Shown here one piece after another: positions 36,698 through 49,190 of a stretch of DNA of 64,000 nt. The stretch's first letter is position 1; each line of letters starts with the position of its first letter. The translations under genes were made by a program, and so were the position numbers. Origin of the DNA: Haliclona indistincta (lineage: Eukaryota; Porifera; Demospongiae; Haplosclerida; Chalinidae); NCBI GenBank assembly GCA_964017065.1, contig OZ024784.1, positions 1,293,598 through 1,357,597 of the forward strand, written 5' to 3'. The notes beneath the pieces are model-generated. The model did not search any database. It saw only the letters and a program-made list of their open reading frames with translations, and had not been told where the DNA came from.

Positions 36698-36777
36698 GGG
36701 GAGAGGGAGAGGGAGAGGGGGAGAGGGAGAGGGAGAGAGAGAGAGAGAGATAGGAGAGAGAGAGAGAGTGGGTGAGA

Positions 36778-36851
<74 letters not shown>

Positions 36852-36913
36852 TTTTGAATCTTCACAACTATAATTTGAATCTTCACAACTGAGTGACAGT
36901 GATGGGCATACAA

Positions 36914-36960
<47 letters not shown>

Positions 36961-37381
36961 ACAAGGATGTATTTCCACCTTTTCCTTGTCACTAGCTGAG
37001 CGATCAACTGTCGATCCTTTGAGGTCAAACTTGAGGTGCATTCTAAGTGAGCAGCTGAACACACTTCTCATGACTATCCAGTAGGTCTCTGCATTGTTGA
37101 CTGTCAGTCGGTACATGCCAACATAGTGAGGCAACAGTGTCTCTCCTTCCTGAGTGACTACATGCTGCACAAGATATGACAGTAATACAGTTGCGTATAA
37201 TGCTGTAAATGAAGACACTAATGTGTAAAAATGTGCACATGAAAAACATCAAAAAACTGTTTATAATTTGCTACTAATTTCCACTGTACACTCAGGATTA
37301 CTGACACATTAGCGATGTTCACACATTTACTTTTGTGTTAATCTTGTTTACTGTACAGCACAAGTAATGGTGAGAGAGAGA

Positions 37382-37454
<73 letters not shown>

Positions 37455-37906
37455 AGGGTAAGCTCACAGCATGATATTGAGGTAGTATGAGATGGAGGAG
37501 GGCAACTTCTTCACTGCTGAGAGATTTAATGATTAGACGTTTGTCGTGGGACAAGAAAAATTTAGAGCCGCTGCGGCCTGGGCTGTCAGTAGGAGTGAGT
37601 GGTTTGGTGACCAATGAGTCCTATAGAGAAACAGTAACTTCAAATATTTCGGTATCCTGCACTGACCATGTACTGTCTGTCGTCGTAACCGAATCTTTTT
37701 CTCAGATCGTGGAACACACAAGGACAACTCCTTGAATTTGAAGTGACCAGGAAGATTCTCCCTAGAATAGCAAAGGTGAGCACCATGTTACTACACAGCA
37801 ATATTGTATTGATAACACCTTGTGACTATTGCTACCAATGGATACTGTTATGTATACAAGAATAGAGCAAGGAGAAGTGGGAGAGGTGGGAGAGAGGAGA
37901 ATGGAA

Positions 37907-37945
<39 letters not shown>

Positions 37946-39536
37946 TCAGAGAACTAGAAGATAATAGAGTAGGTAGGAGCCTAGAAGGGAGAGGTAAGAG
38001 AGCTTACTTGTTATAGTACTGATTTTCTACGCGGATCTTGCTGAAAGCTTTAAAGTCGTCGGGAAGAAGGAGGCTTGGTTCAATAGATGTAATAATTTCA
38101 TTAATCTGAAGAAACACAAACAATACTGCATTCAAAATGTGTGTGGTAATCACTTGTACAGTGCTGGGATCGTTGCTGTTCGCTATATTCTTTCCCACTA
38201 ATTATCAAACAGACTAAGGGATTATCCTGTCTTCCAAAACTGACATGATAAGGAAATTTGAATCCACACAGCAAACAAACACCAAACAAGCACTCAGTAG
38301 CAGCTTGTAGTTGAAAGCAATGATGAACTCTCATCTTGTTCAACAAATGTACGCTACAGACAACTTTGGGTCACTCTCACCACCAATAAACATCATACAT
38401 GTGATCCCCATGGCAATAAACAAGTAGATATTTGTACACCCACGCTACTGTGAAGCACAGCATACAGCGACAACTCATTCATTGCTAAAACTAACAATAA
38501 AGCACTCAAGATACACACTTGATGCACAAGAACTAACATGTACTACACACATGTAAACAATGCTGACAAGGACGACCAATAGAGAGAACTATAGACAAGA
38601 CTTGCTCACAGCTTTAGCTATGAGTAAAGCTGGTCTTATATGGAGTTGTGCGTGTGGTACAGTGCAATACCCATTGGTGAAACACGGTAGGCTCAGTTGA
38701 TCAATACACGAGTACACTTAAATGGCTGGATCAACAAACACTGCACTTACTAAGAGGAGACACTTGTAGCCATATCAATACTCACACATTAGTAACACGG
38801 GTATATTGCTGCCAATACACTCACCTTGGAGTTAGTTATGGGCGTTCCAGTACATATTATGCATAATTTTTTGTTGTACAACTAGTCTAGACAGGCTACA
38901 GGATAGTTGTAATGGTACGGGCACTAATACAATGCGCTGGGTACAAGCGCTTGTAGGCTCAGCTACAACCACAGAATAGAGCGTATACAATGTAGTACAC
39001 AGAGTGACAAGTGGTGCGAACAAGTCCGGCCCCGCTACAAGTTTTTGACCCATCGTCACAGCACATCGCTAAACCAACAAACAATCGCCACAGTAGTTCA
39101 ATCTATCGACACACGAGCTCAATCATCGACACATCGCTAACCACAAAGGCTCTCGTGCTTCATAGATATAGTGCTTTCCACTCAAAGAAATGCACACCTG
39201 CTGCTGGACCTTATTATGCAAAATAGTTTGGCACCAGCTAATCTGGTGTCTAGCTAAGCATTGTGTAAATCAATTACAGCAGTATTTTGATTTCATTACC
39301 AACTACTAGCCTAGTATGCAGGCAGTATACACCACTGCATTCAACACATTTTAAGAGCTGTTAGAATATTCGACAGAGGAAGAGAGGAGATGTGTAGAGA
39401 AGGAGGCTCCACTCACACTATGCTGTACTCCCCACATTAGCACGGCCTGTAGAGGATCCTTTGAGCGTATGTACTTCTTTTTCTGCTTCTTGACCTTGAC
39501 AGTCCGACCTCTTTGTTTTCGCGCACCACCGGGCAT
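35051..39536 (-). CDS. PIP4K2: PIP4K2, phosphatidylinositol-5-phosphate 4-kinase, with in-exon frameshift
   Basis: Phosphorylates PI5P to PI(4,5)P2. Ten exons (minus): 39536-39417, 38105-38008, 37761-37667, 37620-37468, 37164-36979, 36519-36406, 36353-36194, 36080-35853, 35531-35221, 35131-35051. Landmarks: [97 protein letters not shown]. Exon 37761-37667 starts in frame ([11 protein letters not shown]) but ends in another frame ([16 protein letters not shown]). The flanking exons require both, so summed length is one base over a multiple of three. The ~110-residue acidic insert between LLVGIHD and YYMGIIDVL is longer than usual. Either a real lesion or an assembly error. Confidence 0.85.
35553..35690. 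repeat. GA / GGGA microsatellite in PIP4K intron
   Basis: (GA)n then about 24 GGGA units. The sense strand of the gene is pyrimidine; the tract ends 22 bp from the acceptor of exon 35531-35221. Confidence 0.9.
36531..36850. repeat. GA microsatellite in PIP4K intron
   Basis: About 320 bp of (GA)n with GGGA interruptions, 12 bp from the acceptor of exon 36519-36406 on the minus strand. A (TG)n tract follows at 36914-36952. Confidence 0.9.
37371..37455. repeat. GA microsatellite in PIP4K intron
   Basis: (GA)n of about 85 bp lying just inside the donor end of the intron after exon 37620-37468. A smaller (GA)n tract is at 37905-37945 in the next intron upstream. Confidence 0.85.
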
Positions 39537-39844
39537 CCTGTCTCACAGCAAGACAAGACGCTGTCCCTCAAATAAACGGTTCTGGAAGGCGTTTGCAGTC
39601 TTTTTAGACACCTTCACTTGTTGTTCAGTACAGCAACTCACTCGTGCTATGCTCTTCAGGTAGAGAAACTGAAATACTGGCTAGCTGGATCGAGCAACCG
39701 GCTGTTGTATCTCTCACTTTTGAGTACTGACGACACGACGTGGGGGCGGTAACCAGGAGCGGATGCGCGGGAAACGATCAGGTGACTCAACTCCGTATCT
39801 GATCCGTATACTTTATTAAAAGGGGCGGGGCTCGTTATTTCACA
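39537..39844. other. Bidirectional promoter region PIP4K / SUGCT
   Basis: 308 bp between divergent start codons. Contains ggggcggggct at about 39820-39832 (GC-box-like) close to the SUGCT start. No other gene. Confidence 0.5.
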
Positions 39845-42795
39845 ATGTCGAGTTACAGAGCAGTCAGTTCACTCTTGCCGAGAAGACAACTTCTATATTC
39901 ATCATGTAGGCAAAAAAGCAGTAGCAGCAGTCAAAATGGCAGTCAAAATGATCTACCTCTCACTGGTGTACGTATACTAGACAATACCAGGTAATTAATC
40001 TCCAAAACAAGGTCATTGTGTACTCATTTGACTCCTCCCACTAGAGTACTTGCTGGTCCATTCTGTGCAATGCTGCTGGGTGACCTGGGAGCTGAAGTCA
40101 TCAAGATAGAGCAGCCAGGTGAAGATACTTGCTGCGTATTAACTTCCCTCCATCGTTCTTTACTTCCTTCTCTCTCGTAATCAGGTGTTGGAGATGACAC
40201 TCGAAGATTTGGTCCACCATTCATGGGTAAAGAGAGTGTCTACTTCTTCTCTATCAACAGAAACAAAAAGGTAAAATAATAATTTCAAAAAATTTATTGT
40301 GAACATTTTCTACTGTACAGAGTATTACTGTGAACTTCTCAACCGACGAGGGAAAAGAGATTATCAAGCAAGTAAGTTGAATGCACAGTCTGTGTGATGA
40401 TGATTATGCATGCAGACTAATATGTAGGATATTGAATATTGCTGTATCTATTCAAGTGCAGCTGGCGAGACAAAGTGACGTGTTTTTAGAGAACTACCTA
40501 CCCAGCAAGATGGACTCTATGGGTCTATCGTACTCTGTTCTCTCCTCTCTCAATCCTCGGCTAATTTACTGTTCCGTGACTGGATTTGGTGCATCTGGAC
40601 CTTATGTTAAGAGAGGAGGCTACGATGTGATTGCTGCCGCCATGTCGGGCCTCATGCACATAACTGGAACACAGGTACTGGAACCAGTCTAGTTGCATCG
40701 AGTATAGCTAGGTCACCATTAGCTATAGTGGTATAGGCACCAGTCTGGTACAGAATGGCTTTGATATAGACATCAGTCTAACTAAAATGGTACTAAAATC
40801 AGTCTAGTACATGTACGTCAGTAATGCACTTATCAATATGTACCCCCCACCCCCCCCTCCCGGGACTATGTGGGACATTTACCTCAGTTTTGACAACGAT
40901 CTGGTCCCCGGGGTGGGGTATTTGATTCACGAACAAGCGCACGCCCCACGTATCAGGCTCAGTCTACTGCCATTGTCAGTGTTCTCCTTCAAGCGAAAAG
41001 CGTGTATGAGTCATATATCGGCTATTCTGCTCATTCTACTGTCCCTCAGTTCTCCTAGTGCTAGGAAACAATTCGTGTCGTACTCGTCTGTGCCTACCTA
41101 CTACTTTCGTACTCGTCTGTGCTACCTACTAGACTGTCGTACTCGTGTGTGCCTATGGCTCGGCCTATGGCTACCAAGCAAATACTTGTTTATATGTCAT
41201 AGTTCATAATTTCATAGTTCATATAAGGCATATAAGTGCAGCTAAGCGAGTTGTGCTTGGTACGATCAAATCCCGAGGTGACACCCTGGGTATATGATGG
41301 GGATTTGACAGCTTCTCGTGACAGCTGTGGGTAGGGGGAATTGACAATTAAAAGTTTCAAATCCCCACCATTGCCCCACATAGTCCCGGGAGGGGGGATG
41401 GGGGTACACATTGATAAGTGCATAACGAATAGCATAGGCATATGTGATTGCTTTATCTTAGGATGGTGGGCCTGTACGGGTGGGTGTGGCTATGACTGAT
41501 CTCTCCACTGGTCTGTATGCTCATGGTGCAATAATGGCTGCTCTATTGCATCGCAAAGAGACAGGGAGAGGACAAAAAATAGACTGCAACCTGCTGTCAA
41601 CTCAGGTATGAGCAACTTCTGCATTATGAAGCAATGTGTCTTGTGTCAAAGGTCTCCCTCCTCACTCACCTGGCCTGTAACTACCTCAACACTGGACAAG
41701 AAGCTCAGCGATGGGGCACAGCCCACGAGAGCATAGTCCCTTATCAGGTCAACCAATCACAATACACCATAATCACTTTACACCGCTATTAGCTCCAAGA
41801 AACTATCAATATTATTATTCCTTTTGTAATGCATGATAATTACACTTGTCAAACTACAAAGCATAGCATTGCTATTAGATACTGTAAATACTCATTCTTT
41901 GAGCTTGCTGACACTATGCAACATCTTGCCCATTGCAGGCTTTTGAGACCGCAGACAGCATGATTGTTGTTGGAGCCGGAAACAACGCCCATTTTAGTGT
42001 TCTCTGTGACAAAATGGGTCTCTCTGATTTACCAAAGGACGAGCGATTTGCTGACAATATCAATCGAGTAAAACACCGCGATAAGCTTCTTGAATTATTA
42101 TCAAAACGGTGAGACAATATTGTCATTCCAAGACTACACATAATTGAATAATGTGGTTACAACATGCATATTTGTGGGCTCCAGGCATTTTGTTTTATCA
42201 TTCTTAATCATTAAAGCCAGCCAACAATTTCTTGAATTCTGTTAAATTACATGCGTAGTAACAGAAGCCTCTAACTCCTCTACATATGACATTCATTCTT
42301 TGTGCTTAGATTTTCAGAGCTACCCACCTTGGAATGGATGGAAATTTTTGAGGGCAGTAATTTCCCTTATGGTCCCATTAACAATATGCAACAAGTCTTC
42401 TCTGACCCACAGGTGAAGTAATTACTACGTACACACAGTGCATCACATTTTGTGATATAGGTAGATCATTTGGGCTTAGTGAAATCAATACAGCACTCCA
42501 CAGCTGGTGAAATAAAATTTCCAGGTATGTTCATATTTTTCTTCTCTTGCACTGTTTTGAGTGAGTGAGCCTTCTTGCCTGCTCTCTCTCTCTCTCTCTC
42601 CCTCTCTCTCTCCTCTCTCTCCCTCCCTCTCCCTCTCTCTCCCTCTCAGGACCAGCTGTAACCTATAGTGATATACATCCATCAGTGAGATTGGCTCCGC
42701 CCACTCTTGGTCAACACACAGACGAGGTACTGAGTGAGTTGCTGGGTTACAGCAAAGATAAGCTACATGAACTAAAGCAGAGCGGTGTAATATAA
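39845..42795 (+). CDS. SUGCT: SUGCT-like class III CoA-transferase
   Basis: Transfers CoA between dicarboxylic acids (succinate / 3-hydroxymethylglutarate in the human enzyme), in mitochondria. Eleven exons: 39845-39990, 40045-40118, 40185-40270, 40321-40371, 40462-40674, 41462-41605, 41652-41747, 41939-42108, 42310-42412, 42461-42524, 42650-42795; 430 aa. The N-terminus is Arg/Ser-rich without acidics, a likely mitochondrial presequence. The family core follows: [101 protein letters not shown]. The intron before 41462 holds a foldback element. Confidence 0.9.
40821..41426. mobile_element. Foldback element inside SUGCT intron
   Basis: Inverted arms: gtaatgcacttatcaat...ccctcccgggactatgtggg (40821-40873) and its complement at about 41373-41426. 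The G-rich inner arm (runs of seven or more C or G) is notable. About 606 bp in all, with no coding capacity. Family unknown; no clear target duplication. Confidence 0.65.
42581..42649. repeat. CT microsatellite forming a splice acceptor
   Basis: (CT)n / CCCT tract that ends in ccctctcag, the acceptor of the last SUGCT exon. Confidence 0.85.
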
Positions 42796-42845
42796 TGCAA
42801 TCTTAACTATGATCATCACAAATTCAGTTTCTTTATATGAAAGTG

Positions 42846-44768
42846 TTATTTTTTAATGAACTTAGCAATAAAAAAGCAGACTGTGTCCAGCGCTAGATTT
42901 TCTATTTCGTGTTCTTTTCCTTCCAAGTGCTCTCTCAGCGGAAGCAAGCCAAGCTCTTTGAAAAATTGAGGTGGACCAAATCGCTGTACCATGTTGCATT
43001 GGGCTGGAGTTAGTCCATAGCCAGGTAGACCAGGGTAGCCAAGGAGATAATCCTAAAAACAGATCAATAGTACACACATTATTTACATGTGACATTAAGC
43101 TGACCTGTTCAGCTAGGTTGAGGCAAGTGAAAGTTTGCAACGCCCAGTAGACCTGGCATTCATTCTCTTCTGGAGAAATGCTGCAAGTAGAGTAGACCAT
43201 TACTCCTCCTGGCTTCAACAAAGAGACTGCCTGGGTGAACACAAACAGAACCTAACAACTCCTACAGCCCATTTGGTACCTAACCATATGAATGCTAATC
43301 GAATTGTGCTAAACAGAACAAAGTCACTTGGTTCTAAGCTCCTTTGAGAGCTGTACCTGCTTAAATAGTTTCCTTTGGTATGGTTGATATGAACAAAGCT
43401 CCTTCAGGCTCAGTTGATAACAGGCTTGTGGTCGCTGACCCAGTGCACTGCAAGGGCCGTCAAGGAGGATTCTATCAAACACCTCAGAAGGATAGGGAGG
43501 AGAACAGGGCACTGAAGACAGAATAGATAGCATTACCATGACAGCCTAATGTATTCACTCACACTTAAAATCAATTTTAGTAGTATCAACTGATTTTGTG
43601 CTGTCGTGAGCGTAGCAATGCACACAAGACAAGTTGAATCGGTGCACATTCTGCTCCAGCTTGGCTACTTTTGGTTTTGTTCTGTCCAATGCAATAAGAC
43701 ATCCCTGCACCAAGAATAAGAGAGCTTCATAAAAATGCTAGCATAGCGCCCTGACCTTGTCCTTCATTAGCATTGCAAGGTGGGTAGTCTTACCACCTGG
43801 AGCAGCACACATGTCCAGTACCTGTTCCCCTGGTTTGGGACTGAGGACATGCGAAGCCACTATGGAGGGGAGATTTTGAACAAACACAAGATTTGAATGG
43901 TGATCATTCAATGAAGGAGCAACATAAAGAGGATAGGTCATGTGCACAGCTACACCGCTGGAGAAGAAAATGTTACATGTTGTCTTCCTTTCACTTGCTT
44001 ACCAATTTTTAGCTAATGAACCAAACAACTCGTCTCGATTCAATACCGCCACACCCACACCTACAAACATACTCTTCTCGTCAAATGAGACTGCCAGTCC
44101 TCTCCTACATTTTCCCTCTACATCTGCATATACCCGTACCTGGTCTCCTCTACTGAGACCTGAGAGAATAAATAAAACCGTTCTATGTTACTTTAGAGAA
44201 TGCATACTCTTTGGAGCAGCTAAAACACCAGGAGCGAACACATCTGCTCCTCTCAGGACAGACATCCCACACTGTAGTCCCACCACAAGCACCTTCCCAG
44301 ACCACAGCGCACCCTCTGGACGAGGCCCAGCATTCGGGATCAGCAACACATCAGAAACCAGTGTGTGGTGTTCAATATACGGTGGTTCAGAATCTCTCGC
44401 TTTGTATTGCTACAGAAACAACTGTTGTTGGAACACTAGAGCCTACACTAGCACACACACCTCTGAGATAGTTGAATGCAATGATGACAAATCACTAGCA
44501 AGCTGTTGCTTGGTCAATAGAGAGTTAAGCCTTAGTGTAGTCAGTACTGGGGGCGAGGTTAACAGGCGGAGCAAGTTGTCAATTAGAGAATTACCATGGC
44601 ACCCAGTTATAATCTTAAAGTGAGCCAAAAATAAGAATTTATCAATAATTTTTGAGGTTTTATAGTCTTGATCTATATTCTACTTACACATGCACTGTTC
44701 AAGAGAGCTGTCAGGTGAACTTTAACATCGTGGTGGATCAAAGCAGAGGTAGTGTCATTATCGGTCAT
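42846..44768 (-). CDS. NSUN6: NSUN6, RNA cytosine-5 methyltransferase with PUA domain
   Basis: Nine exons (minus): 44768-44688, 44613-44461, 44409-44208, 44159-44003, 43957-43756, 43704-43563, 43511-43357, 43230-43105, 43052-42846; 474 aa, phases close. A PUA-type segment (VLRGADVFAPGVLA) precedes the Rossmann methyltransferase. SAM loop: VLDMCAAPGGKTTHLAML; FDRILLDGPCSALGQRP carries the motif IV Cys; YSTCSISPEENE carries the motif VI catalytic Cys. The end FFIAKFIKK matches the family. NSUN6 methylates C72 of certain tRNAs and some mRNA 3'UTR sites. It is convergent with SUGCT, 50 bp apart. Confidence 0.92.
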
Positions 44769-44887
44769 TTTAGTGTGTGCCTACAACACAATGGTTAAAA
44801 TACATTGATAGATATGGATTGTCTTACTAATCACACAGTAGCTAATCTCTGAGTTTGTCCTGGTTATCTGTTTGTGCTGCTGCTAGT

Positions 44888-45178
44888 TCAGGTCGCTTCA
44901 CTGTTTGCAGAAGATACATAGTCGACTAAACTAACACTAGTTCGCTTACTGTGCGGAGGGAAAGGCAGCCCGTGTGTAGGTGTTCTGTAAACGAGCGGCG
45001 GAGCCTTGTTTTCTTCGCGCAGCTTTGCGATTTTATTAGGATTGGCTACCCAGAACAATGCGCCTCCTAACAGTAGCAGTCCAAAATATCCAAAAGAGAG
45101 TTTCAAGAGGCGATTAAATCTGAGCCTTAACCTTTGTTCCTCTTTCAAAAAATCTTTAGTCGGTTCTGTCTTAGCCAT
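44888..45178 (-). CDS. Small single-TM protein (96 aa)
   Basis: Starts MAKTEPTKDF after an unremarkable leader. A basic amphipathic helix (residues 14-28) precedes one TM (FGYFGLLLLGGALFWV), then a charged Pro-rich tail. The pattern resembles small mitochondrial inner-membrane assembly factors, but I cannot name a family. An alternative splice (donor at CACA|gtaagc near 44952, acceptor near 44906) would replace the last residues with a charged tail KRPELAAAQTDNQDKLRD. Which end is used needs a transcript. Confidence 0.6.
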   Translation of the reverse strand: MAKTEPTKDFLKEEQRLRLRFNRLLKLSFGYFGLLLLGGALFWVANPNKIAKLREENKAPPLVYRTPTHGLPFPPHSKRTSVSLVDYVSSANSEAT

Positions 45179-45609
45179 TCCACGTGCTCTCCAGCAATAG
45201 ATCACGTGCTCAATCTGAGTGCTAGCTATGCAGCAAGAGTACATTGAGTCGATTGAGATGCTCGAGGATAATAATTATAATGTTGTGCTGTCAAGAATGA
45301 AGAATGTCTCGCTTGAAGTCGCTCAAATGCAAATTTTTATTTGATTAAAGAAATGATGCCTGCTTGTGTTGGCTAACTTGGCTTCAGGTACAGCAGGTAC
45401 AGCAGCCACGCCTGCTGCATGACTAAACAAAAATGTTTGCAGTAAGGACTCAATATTGCGCATTATACACCAGCATTAGCTGCTGCTAATAAAGCATTTT
45501 GAACTAGGCAGTGGTGCAGATCACGATCTAGCAGCTGCGCTGCTCGAGCAGCGAGCGCTTAGCTAAACGAGCTCCGCCTCTTTGTAGGAAACAGGGCGTG
45601 GTATTATGA

Positions 45610-47136
45610 TTGGAGCTCCCGCGTGACCGTCAAAGGCGAGTAGTGATGCGAATCACTCGTTCAGTGAAGTACTTGGCAGTCGTCAGTGTACTGGCCCTGG
45701 TTTTCACGGCGATAATGCTGTACACTGCGAGAAACAGAAAGTTTCATTACTTAAGGAATCAAATTTTTCAAACAGTATCTCTCGATGTCTCAAGTGCCAC
45801 CCATCTCAATGAGCACGATAATCAACTAACTCCAGCCAATCAGACATCGATTTCTGTGTTCAGCAATCTAGAAATCGACAAGGGACAAAACTGGCCGAAC
45901 AATTCATTCTGTGACGAGTTTCTCTCTCACAAATTCAAGGTCGATGTCTCTCCTTGCAAAGAATCCACTAAAAGAATCGAGTGTTTCAGTTCACCGTATG
46001 ATGATAAAATGGGGTCATGCACGCTGACTGACCTAGCCATTGACATGCCAGCTTATTATGACCTTATGAAGAGAAATAGGGACTCTATTGTGGGCAGCAA
46101 TACGCTGTGGCTGAATCGAGAGCACGATGGACTCAATCCATGTGCTCACTCAGACTTTAGTGGAATGGAAAGGACCATGGTGGGTGGTGATTGGGTTAAA
46201 AAGATGGCCAAAGCAGCCAGCTTGACTGTTCCTAAGGGAGACTGCCAGGAGTGGATTGAGGGAACCACAATTTTCTACTTTGGTTTTGACGTCCATATTT
46301 ATTTCAAGTTTCTCTCGTGGTTTAGTTTGCACAATGGTGTATCAAATTTAGAAAGCAAGGACATATTTCCAACAAATATTATTCGTGTACCAGAACGAGA
46401 AGAAACATTTCTATTCCCAGACGTTGAAAGCCGACTATTTCCTGAGACAAATGTTTACTCACTGGAGGAGTTCAGTGAAAAGAAGAAAGGCATTGTTTGT
46501 TTCAGAAGAGCAATTGCGGTTCCTTGGGCATATTCTTCAACACCCTTTCGTTGCAAAATGGCGGATTCAGCTTATCGCATTAGATCCAAATGCTACGACT
46601 GCAACAGTCGTGGTCTTCCTGGAACCAGATTTCAGTCGTTCAGACGTAGGGTGCTCAATGCCTGCTCATTAAAAGACTCTCCACAATCAGAAACTGAATC
46701 AAAAACAAAGACAATCGTAGTTCAACTACGCAAACAGTATCGTCGCTGGAAAGGAGACCAACCACATTCATTTTTACGTGTATTGAAGAATCCTGACGCA
46801 CTCATTGCTGCTCTTAGACAGAACTTTCCGTCTGCTAACGTACTACCAGTGTACCCGGAAGAGTTGCCTCTGTGTGAGCAAGTCAGAATAGCTCATGAAA
46901 CAGATATTTTACTTGGCGTACATGGTGCTGGCTTAGTTCACCTCTGGTGGATGCAGGACAAGTCATTGCTGTTTGAGCTGGTGCCACACTCCCAGCTTGC
47001 TAACCCGACATTTAAAATGTTGTCAGCATTAACTGGTAAAAAATATTACGGATTTTCAAGAGTTTCAGGTAGTGAAAAAGAGGTGATAGTTAATACAGAT
47101 TTGGTTGTAAACGAGCTGAAGAAACTTTTATCTTGA
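45610..47136 (+). CDS. GT61-family glycosyltransferase (copy 1), type II membrane protein
   Basis: 508 aa, single exon. TM at about 21-39 after a basic N-terminus, so Golgi/ER lumenal catalysis is expected. The C-terminal GT61 (DUF563) core has LPLCEQVRIAHETDILLGVHGAGLVHLWWM and FELVPHS. It shares with the next gene the FxFGxxxHIYFKFLSW block and the RRAIAVPWAYSSTPFRCKM block. The family includes EOGT, POMGNT2 and plant xylosyltransferases; the donor sugar here is not predictable from sequence. Confidence 0.8.
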   Translation: MELPRDRQRRVVMRITRSVKYLAVVSVLALVFTAIMLYTARNRKFHYLRNQIFQTVSLDVSSATHLNEHDNQLTPANQTSISVFSNLEIDKGQNWPNNSFCDEFLSHKFKVDVSPCKESTKRIECFSSPYDDKMGSCTLTDLAIDMPAYYDLMKRNRDSIVGSNTLWLNREHDGLNPCAHSDFSGMERTMVGGDWVKKMAKAASLTVPKGDCQEWIEGTTIFYFGFDVHIYFKFLSWFSLHNGVSNLESKDIFPTNIIRVPEREETFLFPDVESRLFPETNVYSLEEFSEKKKGIVCFRRAIAVPWAYSSTPFRCKMADSAYRIRSKCYDCNSRGLPGTRFQSFRRRVLNACSLKDSPQSETESKTKTIVVQLRKQYRRWKGDQPHSFLRVLKNPDALIAALRQNFPSANVLPVYPEELPLCEQVRIAHETDILLGVHGAGLVHLWWMQDKSLLFELVPHSQLANPTFKMLSALTGKKYYGFSRVSGSEKEVIVNTDLVVNELKKLLS

Positions 47137-47400
47137 TTTTTATAAAAAATTTAAATTAATAGATTTTTTTAATGAGCCCCACCCATTCTTGCTGGTCTGC
47201 ACAGCATTTGAAGAACTCGTACGTTTCAGTGGTAACGCGAGACACGCTTGTAGTATGCAGCATATTTAGTGCATGTTGCTTCCCCTAAGCCATAAAGATG
47301 ATGAATGAGCTTTGTTTACGCACGATTGTTCGATGAATTCCGCAGTCATGTATTAGATTACATGTTTGAATGTATTTAGTCCAGTTATGCACGACGAGCG

Positions 47401-48861
47401 ATGTTGGGACATAGACTGTGCCGATGGAGTCGCAGCGTGTCTCTGTCGCTTGTGGTAGTTGCCCTGGTGTTCGTAGTAGTTTCACTTGATTGGAGAGACG
47501 GCGGGCAGAGATTTTTTCCGCGTAGAAACACACCAGGACTTACCAACCACGGAGTACCACTGAAACACATCGCAGGTATGTCTTACTTTCACAACTAAAG
47601 CGTCCCTATCAGTTAAAATATAGCTGCAGATCTATCGTGGAAGGCAGGATCTTTTTGCGAGGAATTCATCGGCAGAACGTTCACTTACTCGACTGGTCTT
47701 TGCAGTAACGACGCCAATCGTGTACAGTGTCACTGGGCGAACCATAGTCGCAACATGGGTATGTGTGTGCTCAGGGACCTTGCATTAGCACCCAAAGACC
47801 TGCTGTCCGCTGTGCAAGAATCTGACGTGTTCGGTTCAAACTCCCTGTGGCTCGCAGGAGACACCAGCAAAGGTCCAATCACTAAGCCCTGCTCCAAACC
47901 AGACCTAAGTACCCTGGAGAAACGCCTTGAACCTGACGACTATAGTAAAAGTCTGGTGGCTACTTCTGTGCTAACAGTTCCCAAGAGAAAATGCCAACGA
48001 TGGATAAACGAAACGACATATTTCTACTTGGGCACAAATACACACATCTACTTCAAATTCCTCAGTTGGTACAACTTGCACAAAACTCTTGATTTGAATA
48101 CCAACAAGCAATATTTTATACTCCTATTACCTCAGAATGACCAGCACTTTAGTTTCGTAGAGTTTGAGAAACTTCTCTTCCCCAGAATAGTGCCACTCGA
48201 CAGTTTAGGAAGTGAAGTGACATGCTTTAGGAATGCTGTCCTTGTCCCATGGGCATACGCTGCCACTCCTTTTAGATGTAAAATGGAGAGTACCGAACTG
48301 AAGAGGAAATGTTTCGAATGTGATGGAAAGCAACTAACTAAAACTGACTTGATGACTTTCAGAACTAGAGTTCTCAAAGCTTGTTTATTGACCGACACAA
48401 TGATGCATTCCAAACCTAGTTTGTCACGGGCATCGATTCTTGTGATTCAACGTAAGCAATACAAGCGCCATGATCAAGACGAGGCAACAACGTTTCAAAG
48501 AGTGTGGGACAACTCACAAGAGCTCATTGCTGCTCTGCGTCGACAATATCCCACAGCTGATGTAACTGCTATGCACGCTGAAGACCTCCCGATATGTGAG
48601 CAAATCAGACTAACCCACAGAGCAGATTTACTCATCGGTATTCATGGAGCAGGACTAGTGCATTTATGGTGGATGCAGAGGGATAGTGTTGTGTTTGAAC
48701 TCATTCCTCCTTCACAGCACGGAAACGCTGCATTTCGTATGCTAGCTAAACTATTGGGCAGAACCATACACAGCTCTGTAAGCATAGTCGAGAAGAAGAA
48801 CCATGTGCGAGTATCTGTCCAAGAGGTCATGAGAGAGTTGAAGGAGGTGTATTCACCATAG
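47401..48861 (+). CDS. GT61-family glycosyltransferase (copy 2)
   Basis: Tandem paralogue of the 45610 gene. Two exons, 47401-47575 and 47624-48861, giving 470 aa; an alternative acceptor 6 bp downstream would drop two residues. TM at about 13-29. Conserved LPICEQIRLTHRADLLIGIHGAG and LVHLWWMQRDS. Unlike copy 1 it has an intron in the stem region. Confidence 0.8.
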
Positions 48862-49190
48862 GCTATGTCATGTGGGTAGTGTTATCATAATCTGTTTATT
48901 CAATCATGATTATCTTATGCTTCACATACCGTCAAACAATGGCTATAAATATTGATATTGTAGCCTTGCTGGGCAGCTCAATCAGTGCTTCTGTATCGAG
49001 TACAAGTGAAGTGGTACATGATGGTGAACAGTAGTGTAGTTGAACATAAGGATGATTGTTTCCTTAATGCTTTGTGGTGTCACTACATGCTGTTACTTTG
49101 TAGATAAAATATTATCAGCTGTAGTCTGATGCTGTTTGTGAAATATACACCCTTCTAATGACAACTGTGTGTGACAGTAGATACTTGATA
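48862..49190. other. Spacer before the second TA-flanked MITE
   Basis: No gene seen; 3' flank of the GT61 copy 2. Confidence 0.4.

Noticed and set aside
36420..37064. 214-aa ORF linking PIP4K exon to microsatellite
   Set aside because: Read-through of an intron; splice sites at 36519 and 36979 explain the locus.
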